Assembly: GCA_021234155.1 (NCBI GenBank)
Contig: JAJEKV010000140.1
Span: forward strand, 246,001-310,000
DNA length: 64,000 nt
Origin: Isoetes taiwanensis
Lineage: Eukaryota; Streptophyta; Lycopodiopsida; Isoetales; Isoetaceae
Direction of reading: 5' to 3'
Positions 23,480 to 35,883 of this stretch are shown piece by piece (within the stretch, counting starts at the first letter, position 1; the number at the start of each line of letters is the position of its first letter). Both the position numbers and the translations under genes were made by a program. Below the pieces are notes generated by a model. It worked only from the letters and a program-made list of their open reading frames with translations, had not been told where the DNA came from and searched no databases.

Positions 23480-24689
23480 CATTGGATCAAAGAGATGAAA
23501 TTTTGGAGTGGTACCTTCCCGAAATTAAATTTGGAGCACCTAACCATTGCTTACCGGTGCCAGGCATTTTTGTAAAATCTTGCCATATGTAGCGTGCATC
23601 TTGAAATTTTGGTGTCGTTGGATAGATTTGTCAAGCGCTTTCCAACACCACCAATTTCACCTACTACAGATGAGATTAAGGGGGCCATAAATGAAAAGTA
23701 CTCCATACTGTCATATGGGAAGTTGGAATCTGTAATTCACATTATGTGATTCAAGCTCCACTATACGCTGGTCTCAGATATTCTTATTAAAATATTAATC
23801 TCTCTACATAGAAAGACATATGATGTTAATCATTTAGGACATCCCATTTCAAGTAAATTTCTTTCATCCTAAATATAACATTAGCATTAATTGAGCCCCT
23901 GCCCACAAGATTAAACACTGTCACACGGACCCCTCCAACCCCCTCCTTGCGCCCAGTGCCAACCACGAAGAGCAGGCATTGTTTATATTTTAAATTATTT
24001 CCTTCGGTGTCAATTAATTAAGTGATTGTTTTCAAATAGAATCCTTCTAATACCATTAGGACCCCTTATGAGAAGGAACTTTTATTCTACTGAGAGACTC
24101 GTTTTTTTTTTAGTTTGAGATTTAACTGCCACTTTCTTCGTTAGAGCATGTAACACTCCTCATATTATACGTACAATCTGGGATTGTTACATCACGCGTG
24201 TCCACGCGGACACCCTCTGTGTCACCAGCACCCAATATCACCCCATGTTCGGGGAATATCGAGGTACATTATAATCCTTAAATTGACTTACACTTAAGTA
24301 ACTTCAACATCACATTCTAATGTTATATCCATATACATTAAAGTCACCTAATGTGTTTATACCTCTATATACATTTTATGACCTGACCCTAACTTTGCAT
24401 GTACATACCCTCACTTATCACCTTTACTCTTTGGTTCATGCCCCTCCTTGGATCTAACGGCTTCACCACCAAGCTTTGGCCATACAACTATGTTCTACTA
24501 CCAAACTCCTTGGTTATGGATGCTAGAAGTTTAGTCGATCATCACCATTTGGTGCTTTATTACCTTAGGAGTCCTCTTTGTGGGTATGTGATTGTGATTG
24601 AGTCTTGATGTATGATATTGATGATCTTTGAAGTATGTTCTTATTCTATGGATGATGTTAATATATGATCTTGTTAGCTTCTATTTATT
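23480..24689. other. intergenic, no gene recognised
   Basis: AT-rich DNA. A frame at 24399-24608 has no family features. Confidence 0.4.
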
Positions 24690-25150
24690 TCTTATCAGGG
24701 AAAGGAATTCTCTATTATAGTTAATTACATGGCCTAGAGAAATAGTGATGCATTTCTTAGTATGCTCCTAGTTCTAGAAGTCTTGAACCACTTTTGGCTC
24801 CCAAGTCGAGCCCACATGTAATCTTCATGGATCAACTGGGAGATTGCCACAAGCTGAGTAGAATGCACATGTGAGATCTAGTTCAAGTGAGCATCAACGA
24901 GATCGGGTCGCTAATTGGGGATGCCATGCATGGAGATGAATTCCACTGATGATGAAATGGTATAGAGGTTCTTCCTTTCGTGTCTAGAGTTTAGTTCTAT
25001 TGGCATCGATCCATAGTTCCTTAGTGAGTACTTAGATCTCTACTCAGCTAGGTCACTGAGGAGTATACCGTAGCTTCTAGATTATTTGAGATAGTATTAT
25101 GGACTCTTTTATACATTAGTCTCCAAGCACTAGGCCTCGTCTCCAGTGTT
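24690..25150 (-). repeat. dispersed repeat, copy 2
   Basis: It is inverted relative to 8440-8830 and shares its blocks in order, for example TATGCTCCTAGTTCTAG, GATCTAGTTCAA, CATCAACGAGATC and CTACTCAGCTAGGTCAC. Confidence 0.6.
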
Positions 25151-25784
25151 CATGCTTGATCATATCCTCACAAGGTTTGGAGAGGGGCAAATGGAAGTGG
25201 AATTTTACCTTATGGATTTTTTTAGGAAAAACCTTTCAGCAGCAGAATATATAAAGTGGACAATCGTTTTTAGAAAAAAACCCCTCAGCCGTGTGAAGTT
25301 TAATGTCCTATTTTAAAAATATGAATGAAGTTGTGTGCATCGCTCAAAGATGTTATAGTTGTAAATTAAAGAGATTAAGTCAGAGTGCGCAGCTCAGACA
25401 TATCTAAGATAATTTGAAGACTTTAAGGTTTCTAGTAATATACATTTTGGCTAGTGCTAGGGTTTCTAATGATACCCATTTCACCTAATTCAGGCACTAT
25501 TTGAAATTATTTTGTAGCTGACTCCTCTTAGATGTTATTTGAAAATTATGTTTTAATTCACTACTCTTCAGCAGTGGAAATGTTCTCCTTTCCGACAAAC
25601 TCAGTGAAGTGAAAATTTATTTTTTATTCTTTAACTGACTTCTCCTTAACATCAAAATAAAAAATGGATGTTCTTTTTAGAAAGATCTTGATTCTTCTTC
25701 CATGCATTTCCCATGGTCCGAACCACTGTCTTTTAACTTTTAATTCCATTCAAACTTCATCTTAAAAAAATCTTTACCATAGGA

Positions 25785-26990
25785 AGAAGTGAGCCCCTGG
25801 CCCATACCGCCAAGAGCAAAGTCATCAACTGTAACGATATACCACCAAGAGCAAAATTCAAAAGCGTCTACTTCAATGATGTAAGGACAGGAGGACCCGA
25901 TGGACGAGAATCAGAGCCGACATGAAGGCATGCTTAAAGATAATGAAAGTCATTTTAGCTTCAACTGCCTATCCACAAAGTGCATCATTTGCAGTGAGAC
26001 GTGTCAAAGGGAGAGCAAGCTCAGAGTAATCTTGAATAAAGCATCAATAAAAATTGGCAAATCCAAAAAAACCCTGAACATCTTAGATCAAAGAAGGTGT
26101 TCTCCATCTAGAACAATACTGAACTTAGCTAGGTCCTCGTTCCATAGAACTTTCCTCAGCAGTGAATGCAATAACCAAGTAACTCTAAACTATTTTGATC
26201 AAACTAACACTTCTCGATCTTGAAATATAGCCCATATTAACGAAGCTTCTGAAGAACTTCCCTAACATGTCGCTCATGCTCGTCAAAAGTTTAAAAATAA
26301 TTAAGAATATATCCAGATATATGATGACAGAAGATCCACATACTCTCTGGAGGCATTATTTGCCATATGCTGAAAGATTTCGAAGGATGCCCATATATAG
26401 AGTCCGAGATGTGGTATTTCCGGCCTTTTTTGTGGTATTTCCGGCCACCCGATATCAGCCAAGTGTTATTTTCGACGAAAAAAGTGGTGTTTCTGGTCAA
26501 AATTTGGTATTTCTGGCCAAAAACCAAGCGCGAAACTGTGCGGCGGGGCTGAAATCTTTGGTTGGATCCTTCTTGCAGCTCCATGGACGGCTTGAAATGC
26601 TTCAAAAGCCCTTCCAATCGATTTGTCTTCCTCTTTAACACTAGTTTGATGTAGAGAGGAAGCGATTTGAGCTCAAATAGGGCCGGATCGAGCAAAAAAT
26701 GACCCAAAATAGTTGGTTCTGGGCTTGAAACTACGAAGTGCATAGTGGCTGATAACGATGGCCGGAAACACCACAAAAAAAGTCCAGAAATACCACATCC
26801 TGGACTCTAAATATGGTGGCCCGATTTCGGAGCTTTGTTAAGCCCAAAAGCATGATAATATAGCCAAAATGACCATATTGAGTATAAAAATCTGTCTTCC
26901 ATTCATGGCCTTCACAAATCTGGATAAGATTATAGCACCATAAAATCAACTTTGATAAAATAATATACATCCGTAGGCATTTGAGCAGTT
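25785..26990 (-). pseudogene. Ty3/gypsy reverse transcriptase/RNase H remnant
   Basis: From high to low coordinate on the minus strand the order is: a piece like YNLIQICEGHEWKTDFYTQY with GHFGYIIMLLGLTK (26960-26830), the MITE, FEIFQHMANN and a degraded YLDD region (26390-26300), FDEHERHVREVLQKLR (26290-26240), then FFGFANFY and QDYSELALPLTRLTANDA (26080-25960), and a final EVDAF RNase H start near 25850. This is the normal RT to RNase H order of gypsy pol. Stops and frameshifts are many. LTRs, integrase and gag are absent. Confidence 0.85.
26400..26807. mobile_element. MITE with about 65-bp TIRs inside the gypsy RT
   Basis: The left arm GAGTCCGAGATGTGGTATTT at 26400 and the right arm read inward from 26807, GAGTCCAGGATGTGGTATTT, stay alike through TTTCCGGCC and TATCAGCC, for about 65 bp. 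TA lies on each side (26398-26399 and 26808-26809), which fits a Tc1/mariner-type 2-bp target. Extra GGTATTTCTGG motifs lie inside. It has no coding capacity. Confidence 0.8.
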
Positions 26991-27039
26991 TAGGAATCAA
27001 AAGCAGAGGGTGTAATCCATTCCTGATGTACCTTCTTCA

Positions 27040-28715
27040 CCTGTTGATAATTCACAAGCATTTATTTCCAGCAGTTTACAGTTGTCTCCCAATCCGTACT
27101 CTCATTTCTATAACATCATCTGGTTCTCCATTGTTTGTATCTTCTCTTAATCAAGTAGAATTACTTGCCTATCATGAATCAGCACGAGATAACTTGAGGC
27201 GCTCCCAAAAGTGCTTGCAAGTCTGCCCTCCATTGCAAGGATTCTGTAAATTTGCACTTATGATAGAAGTTATAGCTCATGTTGATCCAACAACTTATCA
27301 ACAAGTTGCCAAAGATCCTTATTTGATTACTACTATGCAAGATGAAAGTAATATGCGGCACAAACAAGGTACATGGAAATTGGTTCCTAAACCTCCTCCA
27401 CATAAATATTGTTGGAGCTAAGTGGTTATATTCTACGAAATTCCACTCTGATGGCAGTTTATCCAAGCATAAAGCAAGGTTAGTAGCTAAGGAATTTATT
27501 CAACAGGAGGGGTTTGATTATAAAGAGGTTTTTGCCCCTATTGTACGTATGGATATATTAGAAGCAATCTTAGAACTTGTCGCTCATAAAAAATGGCATG
27601 TTTATAAATCAGATTTCAAGTCAACCTTCTTAAATGGGGACTTGGATGAAGAAATTTTTATGCATTAACTGGTTTTCAAGACAAAGACCATCCTGATCTT
27701 GTTTGCACGCTTAGGAGAAGTTCATATGGTTTGAAACGTGCTTCTCAATGCTGGAATTAAAAGATAAATAATTTTCTTCTTCATCTTGAGTACATTAGAT
27801 CTCGTGCAAATTGTAATCTTTATTACAAATCAAAAGGTTCAAAATTATCCATTTTTTTGCTATATGGTGATGACATGGTCTTTATAGGAAATGCAGTATA
27901 ATTAATTGCGCATACTAAGGAGTTGCTAGCACATCAGTTTGAAATCGTTGATCTTGGGGTTATGTATTATTATCTTGGGTTAGAAATACGGCAGGAGTTT
28001 AGTGGCATTTATACTACTCAACAAAAGTACATTTCAAAGGTTCTCAAAAAGTATCATATGATTCTTATGCCTTATGAACCAGGTCAGATTTTAACTCTTG
28101 AACCCGCTCACATGGATGCAAATTGTACTCTGTATTGTCAAATGGTTGGAGTTTTATTGTACATTACAATTACGTGTCCATACCAGGCCTATGCTATGGT
28201 ATTCTCACTCGCTTTATGCAGCATCTCAAGCAATCACACTGGCAAGTAGCTAAAAGAGTTCTTCGTTACCTAAAGGGTACTTCCACAGATGCTCTTTATT
28301 ACAATTCAACTGGTACTTGTGCTCTCAATCTTTCCTCTGATTCAAATATGACCACTTATGATGTTGAATGGAGAAAATCTCTTACATGATATGTTTCTTT
28401 CTTTGATGATAATGCTATCACGTGGCATTCTAAAAAGTATCCACAATTAGTATCAGTACCACAGGGGCTGAGCTTAAAGCTTTATGCATAACAGTACATG
28501 AAATGATATGGCTTGTGCATTTATATAAAAATCTCAGAATTCACATTAAACCAACTAATATCTACTGTCACAATAATGGAACTGTACGTCATGCTAAAGA
28601 TTATAAGTGGCATCATTTGGTTAAGCATGTTAGCATCAATGTTTGCTTTGTGCGAGAACAGTTGGATAAAGGATTGATTCACGCGCAGGAAAACAATTTA
28701 CTGTCATGAAGCAGT
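27040..28715 (+). pseudogene. Ty1/copia pol remnant (RT and RNase H)
   Basis: The order is VIAHVDPTTYQQVAKDP, GTWKLVPKPP, KWLYSTKFHSDGSLSKHKAR, LVAKEFIQQEGFDYKEVFAP, SDFKSTFLNGDLDEEIFMH, a degraded YGDDM motif near 27860, FEIVDLGVMYYYLGLEI, QKYISKVLKK, then RNase H (RVLRYLKGT near 28260) and a final HVSINVCFVREQLDKG (28620-28680). It is broken by several stops and frameshifts (near 27418, 27665, 27780, 28240, 28390 and 28480). Gag, protease, integrase and the 5' LTR are missing. Confidence 0.9.
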
Positions 28716-28766
28716 TGTTGTGCTAATTTTTTTTGGCGTTGCAGCAGTTCACATCATCAGAAGGAG

Positions 28767-28980
28767 TGTTAGCATTATGCACACTTGGCAACGATGTCAA
28801 TGCTGACCTGGCATATGCCTATTGCTGACATGGCTATATAAGTCCATACTCATGCTTCATTCATTGCTTTTGTCTCTACTAGCTAGAATGCTTTGCTCCT
28901 GCATTCTCTTTCTTTTTGCTTTGTATCTTGTTTTCATTACCATGAATACATTCCAAGACTTCAGCTTCGTGCTATCCTCT
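28767..28980 (+). repeat. copia 3' LTR (start certain, end not found)
   Basis: A purine tract CAGAAGGAG at 28758-28766 is followed directly by TGTTAGCATTATGC, a standard PPT/LTR junction downstream of the copia pol. GCTATATAAGTCC near 28831 is a plausible LTR TATA box. No matching CTAACA end could be placed. Confidence 0.65.
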
Positions 28981-28981
28981 T

Positions 28982-29335
28982 GTCCTGGACATTGGAGAAT
29001 ATTATGGAATATTTTGAAAGTTTCTAGAAGATCTCTAAGGAATATTCCTAGATTTTTTCTGTAAAAAATCTTAGAATATTCCATAGGAATATTCTCATAT
29101 AAATACATATTGCGGCCATATACGTATGACACAGGTATGGTCGTCACATTGGCCGCCTATGCTTCATGGAATCATTTACCCTAGACTTTGGAGAAGATTA
29201 TGGAATATTTTGAAAGTCTCTAGAAGATCCTGAAGGAATATTCCTAGGACTTTTTGGAAGGTTCTTTGGAATATTTCGTAGAAATATTCTCATATAAATA
29301 CCCAGTCACGAACTTATACATATGATATCTATATG
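28982..29335. repeat. two direct copies of a roughly 195-bp unit
   Basis: GGAGAATATTATGGAATATTTTGAAAG at 28991 recurs as GGAGAAGATTATGGAATATT at 29190. Each is followed by CTAGAAGAT, AAGGAATATTCCTAG, then TATTCTCATATAAATAC. The unit includes a second TATA-like ATATAAATAC. It may lie within or just past the copia LTR and directly upstream of the WDR53-like gene. Confidence 0.75.
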
Positions 29336-29620
29336 GTCGCTCGAATTTTTTTAATTTATTGGTTTTAGTCCAAAGAGCACTCATTTACGTCTTGTGGGTT
29401 GTTCTTGCTTTTCATGCACAACTCAAGTTGCTTGGAGGGCCAATTTGACAAGAGGCCTTGTTTTGAATGATATGCAAGAGCTGCCTAGATGAATTTATAG
29501 TGGCTCGATAATTGCTCACTAAATCAAGGATTATAGAGAAGTTTGGTGCCAAACTGAAAATATGTTCTGTTAAATTCAAAGCAGCATCGACTGATGGAAG
29601 CTTCCGTCTAGTGATGGTAA

Positions 29621-32600
29621 ATGCCCACATTGGTAGCACAGTTGAAAGGGCACAGTGCCTCTGTGCTCTGCTGCCAGACGTTGAAAGAAGATGAACCCAA
29701 TTTGATAGCATCCTCCGGCGAGGTATTTTTACGAGATCTTATACTTGCAATTTATAAACTTGATAATATCAAATTTTGATCAAATAGGATGGAAGAGTTT
29801 GCATTTTCGATTTGAGATCCTCTGAGTCACCCCAGAAATATGAGTCATTTGGGAACACTCCTGTTGCTTCTATCTGTTTCCATCGAGGTATGATCGTTCT
29901 CACAAGTGTTTTTAGCTTTATAAAAACTAACAGGTGTGTATATCATCTTAGTAAATAAAAATTTTAGACATGATTTATTTTAAACAAACTACTTCATAAA
30001 CATAACATGTGCCAGACCAATAACATCTAGCTCTTCTGAAAGGCATACCGCTGATAAAATTTAGTGAGATATTTCCATATTTCCTCATATTGATCATGAA
30101 AAAAAATCTACCTGATGAATAAAAAAAGTTTTTGACTTCTTGAAGGGTAATTCCACTGCCTTTTTCTGAAACCGCCTACAGTCCCATTTTGAAGCCAAAG
30201 ATTAATTTTACTTCTGGGTATAAAGTGCTGAAAGAACTTTTGTCAACAGAATTTGGAGACCGCATATGTGCATATGATGCTGATCCCTTGAAATGCCATA
30301 CTACAAAACACTCTTGGTTAGCTTTTATTCTATGGGTGCGGTTAAGCATCTTGTATAAGCCCAGGCCTTTCATGAGATGTAGTGGTGGCTAAACACGTTA
30401 GACTATGTCATAGATTGGCATAGCTTTTGCAGTTCCAATCTTAGGTAATTTTCTTTTTAACATTTTAAAGACTAAGATTCATAAGTAGTTAGAGATAAGA
30501 GGCTTATTTGTGTGCCGCTATTGCATTGTTCTTGGGCAATCAGATTCTTACTTTAATGGATCTAATAAAGTTGTAAACCACGTACATTATTCAGAAAAGA
30601 CATGGCTGATTGTTTTGACCGTTACGTTATAGGCTGTGTGATTTAGTCATGTTATTAAGGTGTCTGTCTGCGCATATTATTGCAGGTACTTAGTCATGTT
30701 ATTAAGGTGTTTGTCTGCCCATATTGTTGCAGGTACTGAGTTTCTCTTCTATGCAGCTGCTGGTCGGACAATATTCTCCTTTGATACTCGTTTGGTAATC
30801 TGTCGGTGGTGATTTTGTTCTAAGATGTTCTATCGCTTTTTACTTATAGCATCTCTATTGTGACTCAGGGCCCTAATAGCGCTGAACTCTACAAATATAC
30901 CTATAATGTGGATGACATAAATCAGGTTTGAATTGTATTTCACTATGTTGACCATCTGCATTCAAGTATAAAACTCGTCTTTTTGAGATACACCAATACA
31001 TTGTTGATGAGACAGAAACTTCCTCTGATTTCGTTCTGCAGCTTGTCATTAATAAGGCTGCAACATTTTTAGCAGCAGCAGATGACAGTGGCGAAACAAA
31101 GGTATTTTGGAAGTTTTGTTTATATATATCTTATCATTATTGAACAAATGTTCTTCTACCTGCATTATGTTACGACTGTGAGGATAAGGCCTACGGTTTG
31201 GTAACATGCATTGCATTGCTTTCAAGGTAGGGGCTATGAGCCTCTTATTTTCAATGGAAGTATTACAAAAAAAAAAAGAAAATAAAAATTAGAGGATGTT
31301 CAATTTTGCGGGATATGCCCATTGCTTTTCTGGTCACCTTTAAAAAAGCCCAGATGTCAGCACGTGATTTTTTCTGCTCTTTACCAAGCTTCATCTTTTG
31401 AACAACTCATTTCTGATCGCTTTATTCTTCTGGAAACCACTGGTGGTACTTTGAGATCAAAATGTTTCTTTTTCTTTAGTGTGCTCGCTTACACTATCTC
31501 CTATCATGGCACTTACATCTAACAGTGAAGAATGGAGTTACCTTGCCTTGGAGTCTTTGGGTTCGTGATCCCCCTTTTATTTTGGAGGAAGCTCCTCCAT
31601 TGGAAATCTCACATTGTTTTGAGAACTGACACTAAGGCCAGCAGCTGCCATTCTCAATAAGTTGTCCAAATGAATTTGTGTTTTTTGTGGATTTGATAGG
31701 ATTTACCTATATGTATATAAAGCTGCATTAGATCATGCCAACAAGCCTGCTGCTGATTCAGCCTAAGTTTAGGCAACTGCTAAGTTGTATTGAACTGGTG
31801 AAATACTGCCTGCTGAAAAGCCTAGTCTTAGAAAACTAGAATCTGTCACTTTAATCAGCCAAATCTGCTAATTGAAAGAGGAAAAATGGCATTCCTTTTT
31901 GTTGAATCTGCTGATCTTAACCTCAAAAAGAGAACAACCAGTTCAGCATCCTCTCTAATCTTGGTTTCAAAACCTTTTTTTTTTTGGGCATCTTATCACA
32001 TCCATAAGATGCAAAAGAGAAGGGTATGAAAGATTGCCAGGTTCCTTTGTATGTCTTCCCTTTTCAATTCCATGCTGCCATCTGTGGTCTCATACCAAAT
32101 CCCAATTTGAAGCGCAGCAGGGATAATAACTCGGCCATCTCAATTGTTAGTGTCCTTTCTCACATTGGCATCCATTCCGTCTGCTATAATTAAATTTTAT
32201 CCATGCACAAGTTTGGGAAGTTCTGCAAACTCTTCCTCTTTTTAGAGCTTGCAATGCTGCTGTACAGAAGTGCATATTTAGGGCCGACAGGTAATTGGGT
32301 CTTTCCATTTGGTTGAAATTAAAGGTTCCCAGAAAATTGGTCGACAGAAAAGGTTGGTTGACAAAAGAGGGGTGGCCAAATTGGCTGGCCCGATTCAGTT
32401 GGCAACAACAGTTGGGTGAAGCAAGTGAATATTATCATCTGGAAGCAGTAGGAGATTTTTCTCACCTGATAATGTTACTGCTTTCTTCTGAAATCAGCAT
32501 TGTATATTTTGAATACCAATGCTTTCTTTTCAGAATACTAAGATGTAGGGCATTTGCAGGTTATCAATATGCAGAACAATAACATTTTTAGAACATTGCG

Positions 32601-34121
32601 AGGGGTTCATACAAATGTATCCATTTTTTAATATGCAATTTTATTCGTTCACAACATCTGCATGATTGTTGGGTGCTGATCTATGATGTGATGGTTGATA
32701 CTTGACCATGGTATGCAGATATGCAGCTCTGTGCAGTTCCATCCACAGAGGTCATGGGAATGTGAGAATGCTGCTTTTGTAAGATTTAGTGCTGCCATGT
32801 TACTTCAACTGGAATATATAAAAGCATTCACTGTGTAGTATCTGGAATTTGATAGTAGTGGATACAGTATTTTCTATTTAGTTGACAAGCTGTCTTTGCC
32901 AGGTTAGATTGCCATCTTGGTTTGAAAGATTGGAAAACTATGGCTTCTTAGCTTGGTTTAGTTAATCTGTTAGACTCTCGTATATGTAGATTCTGTATCC
33001 AAACAGTGGTCCGTATTTTGATAGTAGATGTAGAGTAGAAAATGCCAGTTTATTTGCAAGAAACCCTAGGATCAGTAATCTTAGGTGGGGAATCCATGGT
33101 TATAAAGATTGCAAATCCTAATTTGTGACTTATGTTTGCTAATTCGGTCATTTCTAGTGTAGTGGTGACAGGTGGTCTAGATTCAAAAATTGTACATTGG
33201 GATTTCTCAAGAGGAAAGGCGCTGGCGATTATGGACATCAGTAAGTTATACATCTAGCATTGCCAAGATTGGTATCTAAGCATTGTGCATTACATTCAGC
33301 AGATTTGAAAGAAAGAATCTACACTGAATCTGCGAACTACAGCATATTTCACGTCCAGATGACAAGAAAACCTTTGTATTACAGGTTCTGCTGCTCCTGC
33401 ATGTAATTCACCAGAAACATTGCGCATGTGCAATCCTCCTTTCGTCCATGCATTAGCAACAGATGAGAGATGGACAAATTTAATGTCTGTAGCACGTGGT
33501 GATGGTGTAATAGATATTTATGATCTGTTGCCACGAAACCAGAAAAAAGTAAACTCCGTTGCATTGGATGGAAAGAAATCTAAGAGTGCAGGAAAACCAA
33601 AGGCTATCAACCCATTTAGTAGGCTTTGCTATTTTGATGTCGAGAAGGGTGGGCATGCAGCAGCAGCTTCTCATGTGTAAGTTTTACGTATTTGTAATTA
33701 TCAAAGTTTTGTCTACATTTGCTTGAATCAGAATTTATGGGCTGATAGACTGTTCAAAAATCTGACTTGTCTTGTTTGACATGGCAGAACATTTGCAAAG
33801 TTCAGCAACAATGCTGCCCTCATCTCTGGCGGCAATGATGGTTTAATTAAAATATGGAATTGGTGCAATATGTCTAAGTCTTCTGAGACTAGCAGCATCG
33901 AACAGCCTATTGTTCCGAGTGGTGGTTTAAATGTCAGCATTCAACACCAGAAGAAGGTAGGAGATGCATCGATTAATTTTAAAGTTGTAAAGGCTTTTTG
34001 AACAATAGCTTATGTTGGCCGATATTATCAGGTTAACTGGCTTACAAGTACTACAAAGTGCCATCATAAACTTATAGTGGCTGATACTTCAAGAAGATTG
34101 ACTGTATACGACATTTTGTAG
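29621..34121 (+). CDS. WDR53-like WD40-repeat protein (10 exons seen, one segment missing)
   Basis: The exons read are 29621-29722, 29788-29887, 30733-30794, 30869-30925, 31042-31101, 32719-32761, 33163-33240, 33385-33676, 33788-33956 and 34032-34121. They total about 350 residues with consistent phases. An in-frame TAA sits just before the ATG. The order of blocks follows WDR53: LKGHSASVLCC, DGRVCIFDLRS, LFYAAAGRTIFSFDTR, NVDDINQLVINKAATFLAAA with DDSGE, NICSSV-like ICSSVQFHP, LVTGGLDSKIVHWDF, ISGGNDGLIKIWNW, and the closing VNWLTSTTK then LIVADTSRRLTVYDIL. The family folds as a beta-propeller; animal WDR53 is reported among CUL4-DDB1 substrate receptors, so a protein-interaction role is likely but inferred. 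The blade strand and loop expected between DDSGETK and ICSSV, about 18 residues, was not found in the 1.6-kb intron; the frame remains open without it. Confidence 0.85.
30644..30737 (+). repeat. 47-bp tandem duplication covering an intron acceptor
   Basis: TAGTCATGTTATTAAGGTGT through TTGCAGGTACT occurs at 30644-30690 and again at 30691-30737. Both copies contain a TTGCAG acceptor. Splicing to the first would give an in-frame TAG at once, so only the second, used for exon 3, is productive. Confidence 0.85.
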
Positions 34122-34904
34122 GCGCATTCTGCAGAATGAAGGCTGCACAATTATCAAAAAGTTTCACAAACAAAAGATTGTAGTACTTGAATTAAGAGTT
34201 TGCAGCGAACTCCGTTCTACTTGCTTTAGGATTATTGCCCAACTTTCATGGAAGCACAAAGGGATATGATCAGGGAATGACTTCCTTACCCACACAAATA
34301 GGCAATGTATATTATTTGTATGCGTTCAAAGCTTTAAGCCTTAATGTTTAATGATCTTGCTTCGAAGCACGATCTGATTGGCTTTCTTATCCAAACAAAC
34401 AGGCCTTTTGTCCAAGGAATTTATCTTTACCACTTGTGACAATTTGGGAATTGTGACAGTTTGGGGTACTTGATAAATGCAAAGTTTTGGTAAGAACATG
34501 ATAATGTGTGCCCTGCACATGAGATTTAGTTTATGTCAACCTTTAATTTGTCTAGACATGTTAGACACCGGGCATATAAGATTTAGTTTGTCATAATTTG
34601 TCTAGACATGTTGGAAAGATTCCCCGGACATGTTTGAAAGACATGTATGCTTCGTTAGTTCAAGGGAAATGGGACATCGTGTATCAAAATAAATAGGGAA
34701 AAACTAATGAATATCTTTATGTTTGAAAACTAGAAAAGCGGCCGCCCCTGTGACATGTTAAACAACCTTTGGGGTGTACATTCGGTGGTCTTTTCGTAAT
34801 GCACCTTGGCGTGACGTTTCTTGAAATTGGGATGCCTATGGTTCAAGTGGTTCAGGTAGCTAGAACCTGACATTGTTATTGAAATTGTTAGCACCGAGTG
34901 CCCA

Positions 34905-35300
34905 AAAATCTCCATGCATATTATTAGGAGCTCCAAAATCATTCAAGGGCCTACAATTATTGGTTGCCCCGTGATCATTGGACGGCGCATAATTATTGAA
35001 CCATTATATCGCTTAAAATCAATGGATGTTCCACTAACATTAAGATTCGGATTAACATAACTTGAACCATTGAAATTGGGATCGCATTAGACCTTTCGTA
35101 CATATTGGGAACTCCAAAATCATTTGGAGGCCTACAACTATTGGTTGCCCCATAATCATTGGGTGGCCTATAGTTATTGGGTGCTGATAAATATTGTGAG
35201 TCCCATAAACATTGGGAGGCTAATAATGTGGCGTTGGCTAACTATTATAAGGCCCAAAATTAATGGGTGTTGTACTAACATTAACATTTGATTTAATTTG
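34905..35300. repeat. diverged tandem duplication, about 190 bp unit
   Basis: The first unit starts at about 34908 (CATATTATTAGGAGCTCCAA, GGCCTACAATTATTGGTTGC). The second starts at about 35093 (CATATTGGGAACTCCAAAAT, GGCCTACAACTATTGGTTGC). Both continue to CACTAACATTAA and TTGAACCATTGAA. The minus strand reads short Asn/Pro/Gly-rich pieces such as RPPNDFG and NYGGPN; these may be the remains of a repeat protein, but I do not recognise it. Confidence 0.65.
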
Positions 35301-35493
35301 AACCATTGAATTGTGATGGTCATAATATAATTGAAATTGAAATTAGGACCACCATAATTTAGATAGCTAGAACCATCGAAATAATTAAGTGGTTGCAACC
35401 CTGAGTTAGATGACGGAGTTTGATTGTAGCATTCAACGATACCTAGAAATGGTTCATTGTTCAAAGGTAATGTGATCTAGGTGGTCTCATTTA

Positions 35494-35545
35494 ATAAATC
35501 ATTCATGACATTAATTTAATAAATCATTCATGACATTCGAAAACT
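35494..35545. repeat. short tandem duplication
   Basis: TTTAATAAATCATTCATGACATT occurs twice with two extra bases between. Confidence 0.85.
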
Positions 35546-35667
35546 CGTGAAGCAAATATATTGTTTTGAGAAAGTGCTATAACCAACGTATGATCTTGTA
35601 GGCAATGTAAATACCAACATAGACGCTATGAATTGTGGCAATGGATCAGGGCAGTTGCGCTATCCTA

Positions 35668-35883
35668 TTACCTAATGATTGCGTTCAAAACTGACTGAAG
35701 ATCTAAGTAAGAGAAGGCATTATAGCATCTTTGCAAAAGTATTTCTTTAAGAGAAGGAAGATTCTGGTAGTATAAAGATGACACATTTTGCAATATACAA
35801 AAACATGAAATGTTCTTTGGTGTATGGGATGCCCAAGGAACAGTCGTAAAACTGAGTTTTCTCAAGCATTCAAGTTGATCCAT
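35668..35883 (-). pseudogene. possible leucine-rich-repeat fragment
   Basis: The frame carries LECLRKLSF, LQNVSSLYYQNLPSLKEILL and then YLDLQSVL, spaced like leucine-rich repeats of plant NB-LRR proteins. There is no NB-ARC domain nearby; a second frame at 35936-36127 gives no support. Chance is possible. Confidence 0.25.
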
